A stretch of 64,000 nucleotides of DNA, from NCBI GenBank assembly GCA_009841235.1, contig VXMH01000016.1, positions 1 to 64,000 of the forward strand, read 5' to 3'. Source of the stretch: Caldilineaceae bacterium SB0661_bin_32. Its GTDB lineage: Bacteria; Chloroflexota; Anaerolineae; Caldilineales; Caldilineaceae. Position 1 is the stretch's first letter. The number at the start of each line of letters is the position of its first letter. The position numbers and the translations under genes are program-made. Under the pieces are notes generated by a model, which was not told where the DNA came from, did no database searches, and saw nothing but the letters and a program-made list of their open reading frames with translations. Below are positions 43,222-51,866 of the stretch, one piece after another.

Positions 43222-44639
43222 TGTCGTTGCGTTGGCGCTTTCTGGGCGCATTTATCCTGCTCATCCTTCTTGTTGTCTCGCTTAGTCTGGGCGTCGGATA
43301 CTATACGACACAGGCGCAACTGGATACATTTATTGGCGAGCTCAGTAGCGATGAGGCCAATGAGTTAGCTCGCAAGTTGAGTCAGGCCTACACTTCGTCA
43401 GATGGCTGGGAAACGTTGGAGGCCGCTCTCTCTGAGTCAGGGTACCTCTTCGAGCGCGGCGCGGAACAAGAGCGCGCCGAGGAAACTGAAGAAAAGTCCT
43501 CTGAACTCTTCCATAGAGAGTCTGACAGTGATCCTATACGCGTTGTCATTACCGATGTCGATGGGTATGTCTTACAAGATAACTTTTCCGAGCTGCAAAG
43601 GGGTGAGGCCGCGCCGGAATTGGGTGGACAGCGCGTCGATATATTCGATCTGCGCACTCGCCAGTCTGTGGGATATGCCTATGTTGATGTAAATCGTGAA
43701 TTCTGGGCAACCGAGTCGCACGGATTTCTTCGGAACTTGCTTTACACCAACACCATTGGCGGACTGTTGACTGTCGCCTTAGCTCTCCTGCTCGCCTTCT
43801 GGCTCGCCAGGCGCATCACTGCTCCTGTCACAGCGCTGACCCAGGCCGCCCAGTCCTTAGTTCAACGCGATGATACCGTTCTGCTCCCGGTTACCTCCTC
43901 CGACGAGCTTGGGCAGATGAGCGCGGCATTCAACCAGATGACCACAGACCTCCAAACGCAACGCGACCTGCGCCAGCGGTTGCTCAACGATATCTCACAT
44001 GAACTGAACACGCCCCTGAGCGTCATTCGTTTGGAAGCGCATGGGCTGCGCCAAGGGTTGCAAACACCCGCACGAGCAGCCGGCCAGATCATTCAAGAAG
44101 TGAAGCTGCTCCGCAATCTGGCGCGTGACCTGAACTGGCTGGCCGAAACTGAGTCAGACGAGCTGCGGCTCTCGATTGAACCGTACTTGATTCATCAACT
44201 GCTCACCGCTGAAGTGGAACGCTGGCAGCCCCAAGCGCAGATAGGTCAGGTCACCCTATCGCTGCAACTGCCGCCTGAACTGCCCGAGCTCAATCTCGAC
44301 CGGATGCGGATGAGCCAGGCATTAGGCAATGTCATTCATAATGCGCTCCAGCATACGGAGGCGGGCGGCCGCGTCACGGTTGCGGCGACTATGGAGAAGC
44401 AGGGAGTCGTGGACATCTCAGTAAGGGATGATGGGGCAGGGATTGACGCAGCCGACCTGCCCCATATCTTCAGCCGCCTCTACCGCGCCGACCAATCTCG
44501 TAATCGCCGTACAGGTGGCATGGGGCTGGGCCTGACCATCGCCCGCGCCATTGTCGAGGCCCATAATGGTACGATTGGGGTTACCAGCAACGGGCTTGGA
44601 CAGGGGACGACCGTGCGGTTCGATCTCCCACTGCGGTAA
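43221..44639 (+). CDS. Sensor histidine kinase (HAMP, HisKA, HATPase)
   Basis: A 472-residue membrane histidine kinase. One membrane helix lies at residues 7-28, a periplasmic sensor of ~140 residues (Glu-rich, with ERAEETEEKSSELF) follows, a second helix (TIGGLLTVALALLLAFWLA) leads into a HAMP linker, then the H-box LLNDISHELNTPLSV, N-box LGNVIHNALQH, and G-boxes DDGAGI and GGMGLGLTIA. The ATG at 43221 overlaps the regulator's stop; GGAGG lies upstream. Forms a two-component system with the regulator gene. Confidence 0.93.
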   Translation: MSLRWRFLGAFILLILLVVSLSLGVGYYTTQAQLDTFIGELSSDEANELARKLSQAYTSSDGWETLEAALSESGYLFERGAEQERAEETEEKSSELFHRESDSDPIRVVITDVDGYVLQDNFSELQRGEAAPELGGQRVDIFDLRTRQSVGYAYVDVNREFWATESHGFLRNLLYTNTIGGLLTVALALLLAFWLARRITAPVTALTQAAQSLVQRDDTVLLPVTSSDELGQMSAAFNQMTTDLQTQRDLRQRLLNDISHELNTPLSVIRLEAHGLRQGLQTPARAAGQIIQEVKLLRNLARDLNWLAETESDELRLSIEPYLIHQLLTAEVERWQPQAQIGQVTLSLQLPPELPELNLDRMRMSQALGNVIHNALQHTEAGGRVTVAATMEKQGVVDISVRDDGAGIDAADLPHIFSRLYRADQSRNRRTGGMGLGLTIARAIVEAHNGTIGVTSNGLGQGTTVRFDLPLR

Positions 44640-44753
44640 ATGAGACCAGCCAACCAGCCAACCAGCCTTACCCTCATCACAGTCCCGCGGCGGGGGCAAC
44701 CAGGCTGACACTTCCCGGGGGCGCAAACGCCGGCTTGTATATATGAACAGTGA

Positions 44754-44782
44754 TTGCTTCGATCCGTGGTCCGTTATATATT
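44754..44782 (+). promoter_or_regulatory. Promoter upstream of PhyH gene
   Basis: TTGCTT (44754-44759) and TATATT (44777-44782) have a 17-base spacer. It lies 115 bases before the dioxygenase start at 44897. Confidence 0.5.
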
Positions 44783-44896
44783 TGTAGAGAGGTGAAAACA
44801 GGGGCCTTGCAGGACCCATGCCGCGAATAGTAGTTTTCGCCGTAAGCAAAATAGCGCAAAGAACCTGAACAGGCGACACACAGATCGAGGAATCCG

Positions 44897-45652
44897 ATGA
44901 GCGTTACAATCCAGGAAAAAGAGTCCTTTGAAGCCAACGGCTATCTGCTCAAAAAAGGCCTCGTCTCCAGGCAGGAGATCAAGCAGATACGCCAGGAATT
45001 GCCAGACATCCACCGGCGCATGCTGGCCGATCCCCCGCCCGAAGTCCACGTTGCCTGGGAGGACGACAGTGTTGAATGCGCCCCTGCTCGAAAGGGGCGC
45101 GGCGCCCCCGACGAGAGCAAGATCATCCGCCAGCTGATGCACAGCGAGCTGGTCAGCCCCACCCTCAACCGCATCCTGCGCAGCGACACGCTCGTCGATA
45201 TCGTCGCCGAGCTGATGCACCCGCAGGTCGCGCTCTACCACAGCAAACTCCTGCCCAAAGAGGCCGGCATCGGCGCGGCGACGCCCTGGCATCAGGACTA
45301 CGCCTACTGGCAGACCGACGAAAACAAGCCGATAATGCTCAACTGCCAGATCGCCATCGATCCGATGACGCTCGAAAACGGCTGCCTGGAGTTCATCCCC
45401 GGCAGCCACCGCTGGGGCTTGCAGGACCATGAGCAGCACCAGGAGACCTTCGGCAGGTTCCTGCCCGGACGCTACTACAAGCGCGAAGAGGGCGTGACGA
45501 TTCCGATGGAGCCGGGCGACGGCATCTTCTTCACCGCCCTCGTCATCCACGGCTCCGCGCCCAACACGTCGCCCCACCCCCGCTGGGCCAACACCTTTGC
45601 CTACAACGTGCCCGGCAACGGCGAGCACCAGGTCCGCGAAGTCTTGCGTTGA
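44897..45652 (+). CDS. Phytanoyl-CoA dioxygenase family protein
   Basis: A 251-residue Fe(II)/2-oxoglutarate-dependent oxygenase. PWHQDYAYW has the His-x-Asp metal pair, LENGCLEFIPGSHRWG the conserved strand, and LVIHGSAPNTS the distal His. The Arg of HPRWANTF probably binds the cofactor. GAGGAATCCG precedes the ATG. It is a monocistronic unit in front of the first oligopeptide-type importer. It is the third intact PhyH of the window. Confidence 0.88.
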   Translation: MSVTIQEKESFEANGYLLKKGLVSRQEIKQIRQELPDIHRRMLADPPPEVHVAWEDDSVECAPARKGRGAPDESKIIRQLMHSELVSPTLNRILRSDTLVDIVAELMHPQVALYHSKLLPKEAGIGAATPWHQDYAYWQTDENKPIMLNCQIAIDPMTLENGCLEFIPGSHRWGLQDHEQHQETFGRFLPGRYYKREEGVTIPMEPGDGIFFTALVIHGSAPNTSPHPRWANTFAYNVPGNGEHQVREVLR

Positions 45653-45740
45653 TCGCAGGGGCCGGGGACGGGCCTCCCGCGGGGGCGGCGTCCTCCGATC
45701 CATTGGCCTCTGCGAGGCCGCGCGCCGCCTCCCGGCCGAT

Positions 45741-45769
45741 TTGCCCATATCCACTGTTTTGTATACAAT
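45741..45769 (+). promoter_or_regulatory. Promoter of the first oligopeptide importer
   Basis: TTGCCC (45741-45746) and TACAAT (45764-45769) are separated by 17 bases, a good sigma-70-like arrangement. The leader from about 45776 to the binding-protein start at 46123 is roughly 350 bases. Confidence 0.55.
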
Positions 45770-45902
45770 CCCATTCCAGCCAAACTAGCTTGAAGAGTTA
45801 AACCTAGTCCTGACTTTGGCCCTGACCGCAACGGCATAAGCCAAAACGGTCATCGCAAAGCCCTCTATCCCTTCCCCCGATGTTGAGGCTGCCCCTATAA
45901 TG

Positions 45903-45941
45903 CCCTGTTTCGAACAGGGACGCATCAATGGTACGCGTCCC
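45903..45941 (+). promoter_or_regulatory. Overlapping alternative hairpins in a leader
   Basis: CCCTGTT (45903-45909) pairs with AACAGGG (45913-45919). The last three bases of that arm also begin GGGACGC (45917-45923), which can pair instead with GCGTCCC (45935-45941). Only one of the two stems can form at once. This is the shape of an attenuator or riboregulator, but no known riboswitch class was recognised. Confidence 0.5.
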
Positions 45942-46122
45942 TTGAAAAGAACTGGGCCGGGGTTTGTACGATTGCTCTGGATAGGCAACGTGTTCTGTCC
46001 TGGCAGCCGAATTCCGTTGTTTTCTCTTTAGCCTGTCATTGCGGAGCTCTATCTGATTTTCCATTTTCGCTGCACTGAAAAACTGTAGTTTGGCATTCCA
46101 TCAAACCATTGGAGGAGATTCC

Positions 46123-48105
46123 ATGACCCAGAGGCACATTTCACGACGAAGGTTCTTGCAGGTATCCGCCTTTGCCACCGCCGGCGCGGTGCTGGCTGCC
46201 TGCGGCGGCGGCGACGCGCCCGCCGCGGAGGCGCCCGCTGCCGAAGAGCCGGCCGCGGCCGACAGCGGCGACGCGATGCCCGCATCCCAGTACAACGAAG
46301 CGCCCATGCTGGCCGAAATGGTCGCCAACGACGAAATTCCCCCCGTGGATGAGCGGCTCCCACCCACCCCAATGGTGATCGAACCTCTGAATGAGGTCGG
46401 TGAATACGGCGGCACCTGGCGCCGCATCGGCGTAGGCCCCGGCGACGCCGGCATCTTCCGGTTCCGCCTCATGTACCCGCAGCTGGTGCGCTTCAACATG
46501 GACGGCTCCGATATTGGCCCCAATTTGGCCGAATCCTGGGAAGTCTCCGATGACGGCACCACCTACACCTTCCACCTGCGCGAAGGCGTCAAATGGTCGG
46601 ACGGCGCGCCGCACTCCTCTGGGGACTTCATGTTCTGGTATGAGGATGTCCTGGGCGATGAAGACCTCGCCCCCAGCTTCCCCGTCTGGCTGACCGTCGG
46701 CGGCGAGCCTGTCGTCATGGACGCGCCCGACGATCTTACCATCCGCTTCACCTTCCCCGGCGCACACGGAATCTTTATGACCTTGATGGCCGGGGCCAAC
46801 GGCGCTTCGATGACCTGGTATCCCAAGCACTACATGACCCAGTTTCATCGCAACTACGCCGACGAAGAGGAGTTGAACGCGCAGGTGCAAGAAAGTGAGT
46901 TTGAGTCCTGGCATCAATACTTCAACAACCGGCTTACCCCCCGCCTCAACACCGACGTGCCGGTCCTCTTCGCCTGGCGCTTCACCAAGATTACGCCCGA
47001 TGTTCCGGTCGTGCTGGAACGCAACCCTTACTACTGGAAGGTGGACACCGCCGGCAACCAGCTGCCCTACATCGACCGGGTTTCCACCGACATTGTAGAG
47101 GACTCCGAGGTTCTGAATCTGCGTGCCGTGGCCGGCGATATCGACATGCAGCACCGCCATATCCTGATGGAGAACTTCTCGCTCTTCAAGGAGAATGAGG
47201 AGGTCGGCAACTACGAGATCCTGCTCTGGAAGTTCGGCGAGACGAGCGATTCCGTTATCTCCTTCAATCTCTGCCATCCGGACCCGGTGATGCACGAGAT
47301 TTTCAACGACAAGCGCTTCCGCTTCGCCATGTCCCATGCCATGAACCGCGATGAGGTCATCGAGGCCGTCTACCTCGGCCAGGGCGAGCCGGGACAGCCG
47401 GCGCCGCTCGCCTCCTCCCCCTTCTACGATGAGTCGCAGGCCAAGAACGCCATCGACTACAACCCCGATCTGGCCAACTCCATGCTCGACGAGATGGGTC
47501 TCACCGAAACCAACGCCGATGGCATCCGCCTGCGCCCGGACGGCGACCCGCTCAGCATCGTCTTCAACTACGCGCCCGTCTTCGGCTCCTGGCGCAGCAT
47601 CGGCGAACTGATGCAGAAGTACATGGCTGACGTCGGCGTGCAGTTGTCGCTGAAGGAAGAAGCCCGCCCGCTCTGGAGCCAGCGCGTCCAGGCCTCCGAG
47701 CACGACATGACCGTCTGGACCGGCTCCGCCGAGTTCAACCCGCTGATCGACCCGCGGCACTTCCTGCCCTTCTCGCAGGGCGCTTCGCATCACGCCGCCT
47801 GCCATGCCCTCTGGTACACCTCCAACGGCGTCAACGGGGTCGAGCCGACCGGCGATCTGCGCACCGTCATCGACCTTTACGAGGCAATCAAGGCCACGCC
47901 GGACGTAGAAGAGCATAAACGCCTCTTCCAGCAGATCCTCGATCTTAACAAGGAGAATCTGTGGACGTTCAGCATGGCGGTCGGTCTGCCTGCGCCCGTT
48001 GTCCTCAGCAAGAACATGGGTAACGTCCCACGCGAGGGGGTCTCTTCCTGGCACCTGCAGACACCCGGCAGCACCGTACCCGAGCAGTACTACTTCAAGA
48101 GCTAA
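46123..48105 (+). CDS. Oligopeptide-type ABC substrate-binding lipoprotein
   Basis: A 660-residue family-5 solute-binding protein, larger than the usual 530. The signal has a twin-arginine motif (SRRRFLQ) and the lipobox VLAACG, so Tat export and lipid anchoring are expected. Near residue 120 comes the ESWEVSDDGTTYTFHLREGVKWSDG motif of the SBP_bac_5 family. GGAGGAG lies seven bases before the ATG, which I prefer over the longer frame from 46090. Downstream come two permeases but no ATPase genes. The ligand may be an oligopeptide, oligosaccharide or other organic solute. Confidence 0.92.
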   Translation: MTQRHISRRRFLQVSAFATAGAVLAACGGGDAPAAEAPAAEEPAAADSGDAMPASQYNEAPMLAEMVANDEIPPVDERLPPTPMVIEPLNEVGEYGGTWRRIGVGPGDAGIFRFRLMYPQLVRFNMDGSDIGPNLAESWEVSDDGTTYTFHLREGVKWSDGAPHSSGDFMFWYEDVLGDEDLAPSFPVWLTVGGEPVVMDAPDDLTIRFTFPGAHGIFMTLMAGANGASMTWYPKHYMTQFHRNYADEEELNAQVQESEFESWHQYFNNRLTPRLNTDVPVLFAWRFTKITPDVPVVLERNPYYWKVDTAGNQLPYIDRVSTDIVEDSEVLNLRAVAGDIDMQHRHILMENFSLFKENEEVGNYEILLWKFGETSDSVISFNLCHPDPVMHEIFNDKRFRFAMSHAMNRDEVIEAVYLGQGEPGQPAPLASSPFYDESQAKNAIDYNPDLANSMLDEMGLTETNADGIRLRPDGDPLSIVFNYAPVFGSWRSIGELMQKYMADVGVQLSLKEEARPLWSQRVQASEHDMTVWTGSAEFNPLIDPRHFLPFSQGASHHAACHALWYTSNGVNGVEPTGDLRTVIDLYEAIKATPDVEEHKRLFQQILDLNKENLWTFSMAVGLPAPVVLSKNMGNVPREGVSSWHLQTPGSTVPEQYYFKS

Positions 48106-48118
48106 CAAACATTCAGGC

Positions 48119-48149
48119 GAGAGGAGTGAGACGTTCTCTCACTCCTCTC
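48119..48149 (+). repeat. GGAGTGAG hairpin between binding protein and permease
   Basis: GAGAGGAGTGAG (48119-48130) and CTCACTCCTCTC (48138-48149) pair perfectly over 12 bp with a 7-base loop. It starts 13 bases after the stop of the binding-protein gene and 30 bases before the permease start. A further CACTCCTC word lies at 48161. See the matching elements at 31976 and 55270. Confidence 0.85.
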
Positions 48150-48179
48150 ACCTCTATTTTCACTCCTCAGCCTTTCGCC

Positions 48180-49166
48180 ATGTCTTCATTCATCTTCCGC
48201 CGTCTCCTCCTGCTGGCGCCGACGCTCTTCTTGATCTCGTTGATCTCCTTCGTCATCATCGAACTGCCCCCCGGCGACTATGTGACCTCCTACATCGCCA
48301 ACCGCATGGCGATGGGTGACGCTGTGCGCCAGGATGAGATCGACGCGCTCATCAAGCGGTACGGGCTGGATCAGCCGGCCCCGGTCCGCTACACCAAGTG
48401 GCTGGGCAACGCCTTACGGGGCGATTTCGGCTTCTCCTTTGAGTGGGAGCTGCCTGTGAGCGATCTGATCTGGGATCGCCTGGGCCTTACGGTGATGGTC
48501 GCTTTTGCCGCGCTCATGTTTTCCTGGATCATCGGCCTTGTCGTCGGCATATTCTCCGCCGTCTACCAGTATTCGATCGCGGACTATATTTTCACCGCCC
48601 TCAGTTTCATCGGCCTCGGCACGCCCAACTTCATGCTCGCCCTGATCCTGATGTGGATCGCCTTCTCCCAGTTCGGCCTCGACATCTCCGGCCTCTTCTC
48701 ACAAGAGTTCGTCGACGAACCCTGGAGCATCGCCAAGTTCGTCGATATGCTCAAACATCTCTGGGCGCCGGCCATCATCGTCGGCACCGCCGGCTCCGCC
48801 GGTCTCGTGCGCACCATGCGTGCCAACCTGTTGGACGAATTGAGCAAACCCTACGTCGAGACCGGACGCGCCAAGGGCATGAACGAGACTAGGCTCGTGC
48901 TCAAATATCCTACCCGGGTCGCTCTCAATCCCTTCGTCAGCACCATGGGCTGGGCCTTGCCGCAACTGGTCTCCGGTTCGATCATCGTCTCCGTTGTGCT
49001 CAGTCTGCCCACCACTGGCCCGCTGCTGTTGCGTGCCCTCCTCACCCAGGACATGTACCTGGCCTCCAGTTTCCTGCTCATGCTCAGCACACTGACGATC
49101 ATCGGCACGTTGGTTTCCGATATTATGCTGGCGCTGCTCGATCCGCGCATCCGGATGGGAGGCTGA
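48180..49166 (+). CDS. DppB/OppB-type ABC permease
   Basis: A 328-residue inner-membrane permease with six helices. The first helix begins IFRRLLLLAPTLFLISLISFVII, and the EAA loop YVETGRAKGMNETRLVLKYPTRVALNPFVS contacts the ATPase. The ATG 48180 starts the canonical N-terminus; the frame upstream to 48126 contains part of the hairpin repeat. The stop overlaps the ribosome site of the next permease gene, two bases before its ATG. Confidence 0.93.
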   Translation: MSSFIFRRLLLLAPTLFLISLISFVIIELPPGDYVTSYIANRMAMGDAVRQDEIDALIKRYGLDQPAPVRYTKWLGNALRGDFGFSFEWELPVSDLIWDRLGLTVMVAFAALMFSWIIGLVVGIFSAVYQYSIADYIFTALSFIGLGTPNFMLALILMWIAFSQFGLDISGLFSQEFVDEPWSIAKFVDMLKHLWAPAIIVGTAGSAGLVRTMRANLLDELSKPYVETGRAKGMNETRLVLKYPTRVALNPFVSTMGWALPQLVSGSIIVSVVLSLPTTGPLLLRALLTQDMYLASSFLLMLSTLTIIGTLVSDIMLALLDPRIRMGG

Positions 49167-49167
49167 C

Positions 49168-50436
49168 ATGGCCGCAGAACAGCCGACCACCGGAAGGATA
49201 CAGGCGGGGGATTCCCGGCAGGCGGCGAACGCTGAGCCGACCGCATCCGCTGCGCCAAAGGCGCCGGATGAGCAAGAGGAGAACGAGACCGGCGCCTATC
49301 TTCCCGTCGAGGAAGAACGCATCTACGTCGCTTCGCCGCTTCAGATGATGTGGTGGCGTTTCCTCAAACACAAAATGGCCATTGTGGGGGGCGTAATCGT
49401 TATACTCCTCTACTTGGTCGCCATCTTCGCCGAATTCCTGGCCCCCTACAACCCTGAAACCTACGAAGTCGCCCTCACCTACGCGCCGCCGCAATCGGTT
49501 CACCTCTTCCATAACGGCGAGTTCCAGGGCAGGCCCTTCGTCTACGGTCTCACCCAGGCCCGCAACCCCGATACCCTGCGCATGGAGTTCCAGATCGACG
49601 AAACCGTGCGCTACCCCGTCCAGTTCTGGACTGAGGGCGATCCCTATAAGCTCTGGGGCCTCTTTCCGAACAGCCGCCACCTTTTCGGCATTGGCGAACC
49701 CATTTACGACGCCTCCGCCGGGGAAAGCGCAGAGGCGCCTTTCTCTATAATATTCCTGCTCGGCGCCGATAAACTCGGCCGCGACATGTTCACCCGCATC
49801 ATCTACGGTTCCCGCATCTCCCTCTCCATCGGCCTGATAGGCGTCGCGCTCAGCTTCATCTTCGGCGTCGTCCTCGGCGGCATCTCCGGCTTCTACGGTG
49901 GCGTTGTCGATGTACTGATCCAGCGCCTCATCGAGTTCATCCGCTCCGTGCCCTCCATCCCACTCTGGATGGCCCTCAGCGCCGCCCTGCCACAGGACTG
50001 GTCCAGCGTCAGGGTCTACTTCGGCATCACCATCATCCTTTCGTTGATCGGCTGGACATTTCTGGCGCGCGCCGTGCGCGGCCGCTTCCTCTCCATGCGC
50101 GAAGATGAGTTCATCCTCGCAGCCCGCTTCGCCGGCGCCGGCGAAATGCGCATCATCCTGCGCCACATGGTGCCCTCCTTCTTCAGTCACCTCATCGCCT
50201 CCGCCACCCTCGCCGTACCAACCATGATCCTCAGCGAAACATCGCTCAGCTTCCTGGGCCTGGGGCTGCGCCCTCCCGCTATCAGTTGGGGCGTCCTCCT
50301 GCAGGAGGCCCAGAACCTGCGCTCGGTCGCGCTGGCGCCCTGGCTGCTGATTCCCGGCCTCTTCGTCATCATCACCGTCCTGGCGCTCAGCTTCCTCGGC
50401 GATGGCCTGCGCGACGCGGCCGACCCGTACCATTAA
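49168..50436 (+). CDS. DppC/OppC-type ABC permease with large inserted domain
   Basis: A 422-residue permease. After a cytosolic N-terminus of ~70 residues and the first helix (MAIVGGVIVILLYLVAIFAEF) there is an extracytoplasmic insertion of roughly 90 residues (SVHLFHNGEFQGRPFVYGLT, then YKLWGLFPNSRHLFGI) before the usual LGADKLGRDMFTRIIYGSRISL. The EAA loop reads FILAARFAGAGEMRIILRHMVPSFF. The insertion recurs in the paralogue at 56420. It probably contacts the large binding protein. GGGAGG lies seven bases before the ATG. Confidence 0.92.
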   Translation: MAAEQPTTGRIQAGDSRQAANAEPTASAAPKAPDEQEENETGAYLPVEEERIYVASPLQMMWWRFLKHKMAIVGGVIVILLYLVAIFAEFLAPYNPETYEVALTYAPPQSVHLFHNGEFQGRPFVYGLTQARNPDTLRMEFQIDETVRYPVQFWTEGDPYKLWGLFPNSRHLFGIGEPIYDASAGESAEAPFSIIFLLGADKLGRDMFTRIIYGSRISLSIGLIGVALSFIFGVVLGGISGFYGGVVDVLIQRLIEFIRSVPSIPLWMALSAALPQDWSSVRVYFGITIILSLIGWTFLARAVRGRFLSMREDEFILAARFAGAGEMRIILRHMVPSFFSHLIASATLAVPTMILSETSLSFLGLGLRPPAISWGVLLQEAQNLRSVALAPWLLIPGLFVIITVLALSFLGDGLRDAADPYH

Positions 50437-50493
50437 GAATTCATAGTTTCCAGTTGCTGGTCTTACGGCCCCTTCTCCTTAAGGCCTGCTCCC

Positions 50494-51795
50494 ATGCGCA
50501 CGCAAAAACCGAACATCCTCGTCTTCATCTGCCACGATCTGGGGCGCTACCTCGGCTGCTACGGCGTCCCCGGCGTCCGCACACCGCATATCGACGCCTT
50601 CGCGGCCGCGTCTATTCAGTTCGAGAACAGCTTTTGCGTCGCGCCCCAGTGCAGCCCGTCGCGAGCCGCTCTCTGGACCGGCCGCTACCCGCACGCCAAC
50701 GGCGTCGTCGGGCTGGCCCACTCCGGCTTCGCCAATGACCTGAAGCCGGGCGAGCGGCACCTGGCCCAGATGCTCTCTTCGAACGGGTACGAAACCCGTC
50801 TTTTCGGCACTCAACACGAGGCCAACAGCCCGGAGCGGTGCGGATATATGCAGGCAAGTCCTAGGGGAAGCTGCGCCGAGCTGGTAACGGCCTTTTGTAG
50901 CTTCCTGACGCAGCGCGAACAGAGTGCAGCCCCGTTCTTCGCCCAGATCGGCTTTACCGAGCCGCATCGCCCCTTCCCGCATGACGTAGAGAAGATTGAC
51001 GCAGAAGCGGTCGCCATGCCGCCTTACCTGCCGGATATTCCCGAGGTGCGCGAGGATATGGTCGATATGGAAGCCTCGGTGGCCTCGATCGACAAGGCGT
51101 TCGGCAGGGCTCTCGAAGTGCTCGGGACAGCGGGCCTGGCAGACGAAACCGTCGTTGTCTTCACCGCCGATCACGGCATCCCCTTCCCGCTGGCGAAGAT
51201 GAGCCTCTACGACGCCGGCATCGAGGTGCCGCTGCTCATGCGCATTCCGGGGTTGGCGGGGGCCCGGCGCTATTCGGAGTTCGTCACCCACGTGGACTTC
51301 GTGCCCACCGTGCTCGACATGCTGGAGATAGAAAAGCCGCAGAATCTGCAGGGGCGCAGCTACTGGAGCCTGCTACGAGGAGATACATACCGTCCGAGCG
51401 AATACGTATTCGCCGAAAAGACCTATCACACCTATTACGATCCCATGCGCGCAATCCGGACGGAGCGCTGGAAACTGATCGCCAACTTCGAATTCGCGCC
51501 GACGATCGAGACGCCGCCCGACTACCTCAGCAACGCCAAGGGGTACCCTGAGACCAGCATAGCCCTGGACATACCCTACACCGAGATGTACCACCCGCTC
51601 TTCGAGTTGTTCGACCTGGAGCAGGACCCACTGGAACAGAACAACCTGGCCGAAGACCCGAGCTATGCCGGCATAAGAGACGACCTGGCGCGGCGTCTGC
51701 GCGACTGGATGGAGGAGACAGGCGATCCCCTTCTCGAAGGCCCCATTCCCCAAGCCACCTACACCAATCGAATGCGGGCATTCAAGAGCATCTGA
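50494..51795 (+). CDS. Sulfatase (formylglycine-dependent)
   Basis: A 433-residue alkaline-phosphatase-superfamily sulfatase. CSPSRAALWTGR at residues 53-64 has the Cys that is converted to formylglycine. N-terminal Asp in CHDLGRYL and the late TADHGIPF bind the metal. No signal peptide is visible, so a cytoplasmic site or non-classical export is possible. An ELFDLEQDPLEQNNLAED segment near the C-terminus is typical of the family. It would remove sulfate esters from glycans. It is in the same direction as the importer genes upstream (58-base gap). Confidence 0.92.
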   Translation: MRTQKPNILVFICHDLGRYLGCYGVPGVRTPHIDAFAAASIQFENSFCVAPQCSPSRAALWTGRYPHANGVVGLAHSGFANDLKPGERHLAQMLSSNGYETRLFGTQHEANSPERCGYMQASPRGSCAELVTAFCSFLTQREQSAAPFFAQIGFTEPHRPFPHDVEKIDAEAVAMPPYLPDIPEVREDMVDMEASVASIDKAFGRALEVLGTAGLADETVVVFTADHGIPFPLAKMSLYDAGIEVPLLMRIPGLAGARRYSEFVTHVDFVPTVLDMLEIEKPQNLQGRSYWSLLRGDTYRPSEYVFAEKTYHTYYDPMRAIRTERWKLIANFEFAPTIETPPDYLSNAKGYPETSIALDIPYTEMYHPLFELFDLEQDPLEQNNLAEDPSYAGIRDDLARRLRDWMEETGDPLLEGPIPQATYTNRMRAFKSI

Positions 51796-51866
51796 GTACA
51801 TTTCATGCCGCCTGCACCTTCCAGCAGCCCCATCGCGTCCCCGCCACATGCACCTCCCAATACGCC

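Larger units (their letters stand above)
45653..46122. other. Gap with promoter and two alternative hairpins
   Basis: 470 bases without a gene. It holds a perfect 6-bp GGCCTC/GAGGCC hairpin at 45705-45719, a promoter candidate at 45741-45769 and two mutually exclusive hairpins at 45903-45941. The last ~180 bases are the leader of the binding-protein gene. AT content rises towards its 3' end. Confidence 0.55.

Noticed and set aside
45705..45719. GGCCTC/GAGGCC hairpin as a terminator of the PhyH gene
   Set aside because: Only a 6-bp stem and no T-run, so not called as a terminator; noted in the gap description.
46141..48108. 655-codon minus-strand frame opposite the binding protein
   Set aside because: Antisense of a gene with signal peptide, lipobox and family motif.
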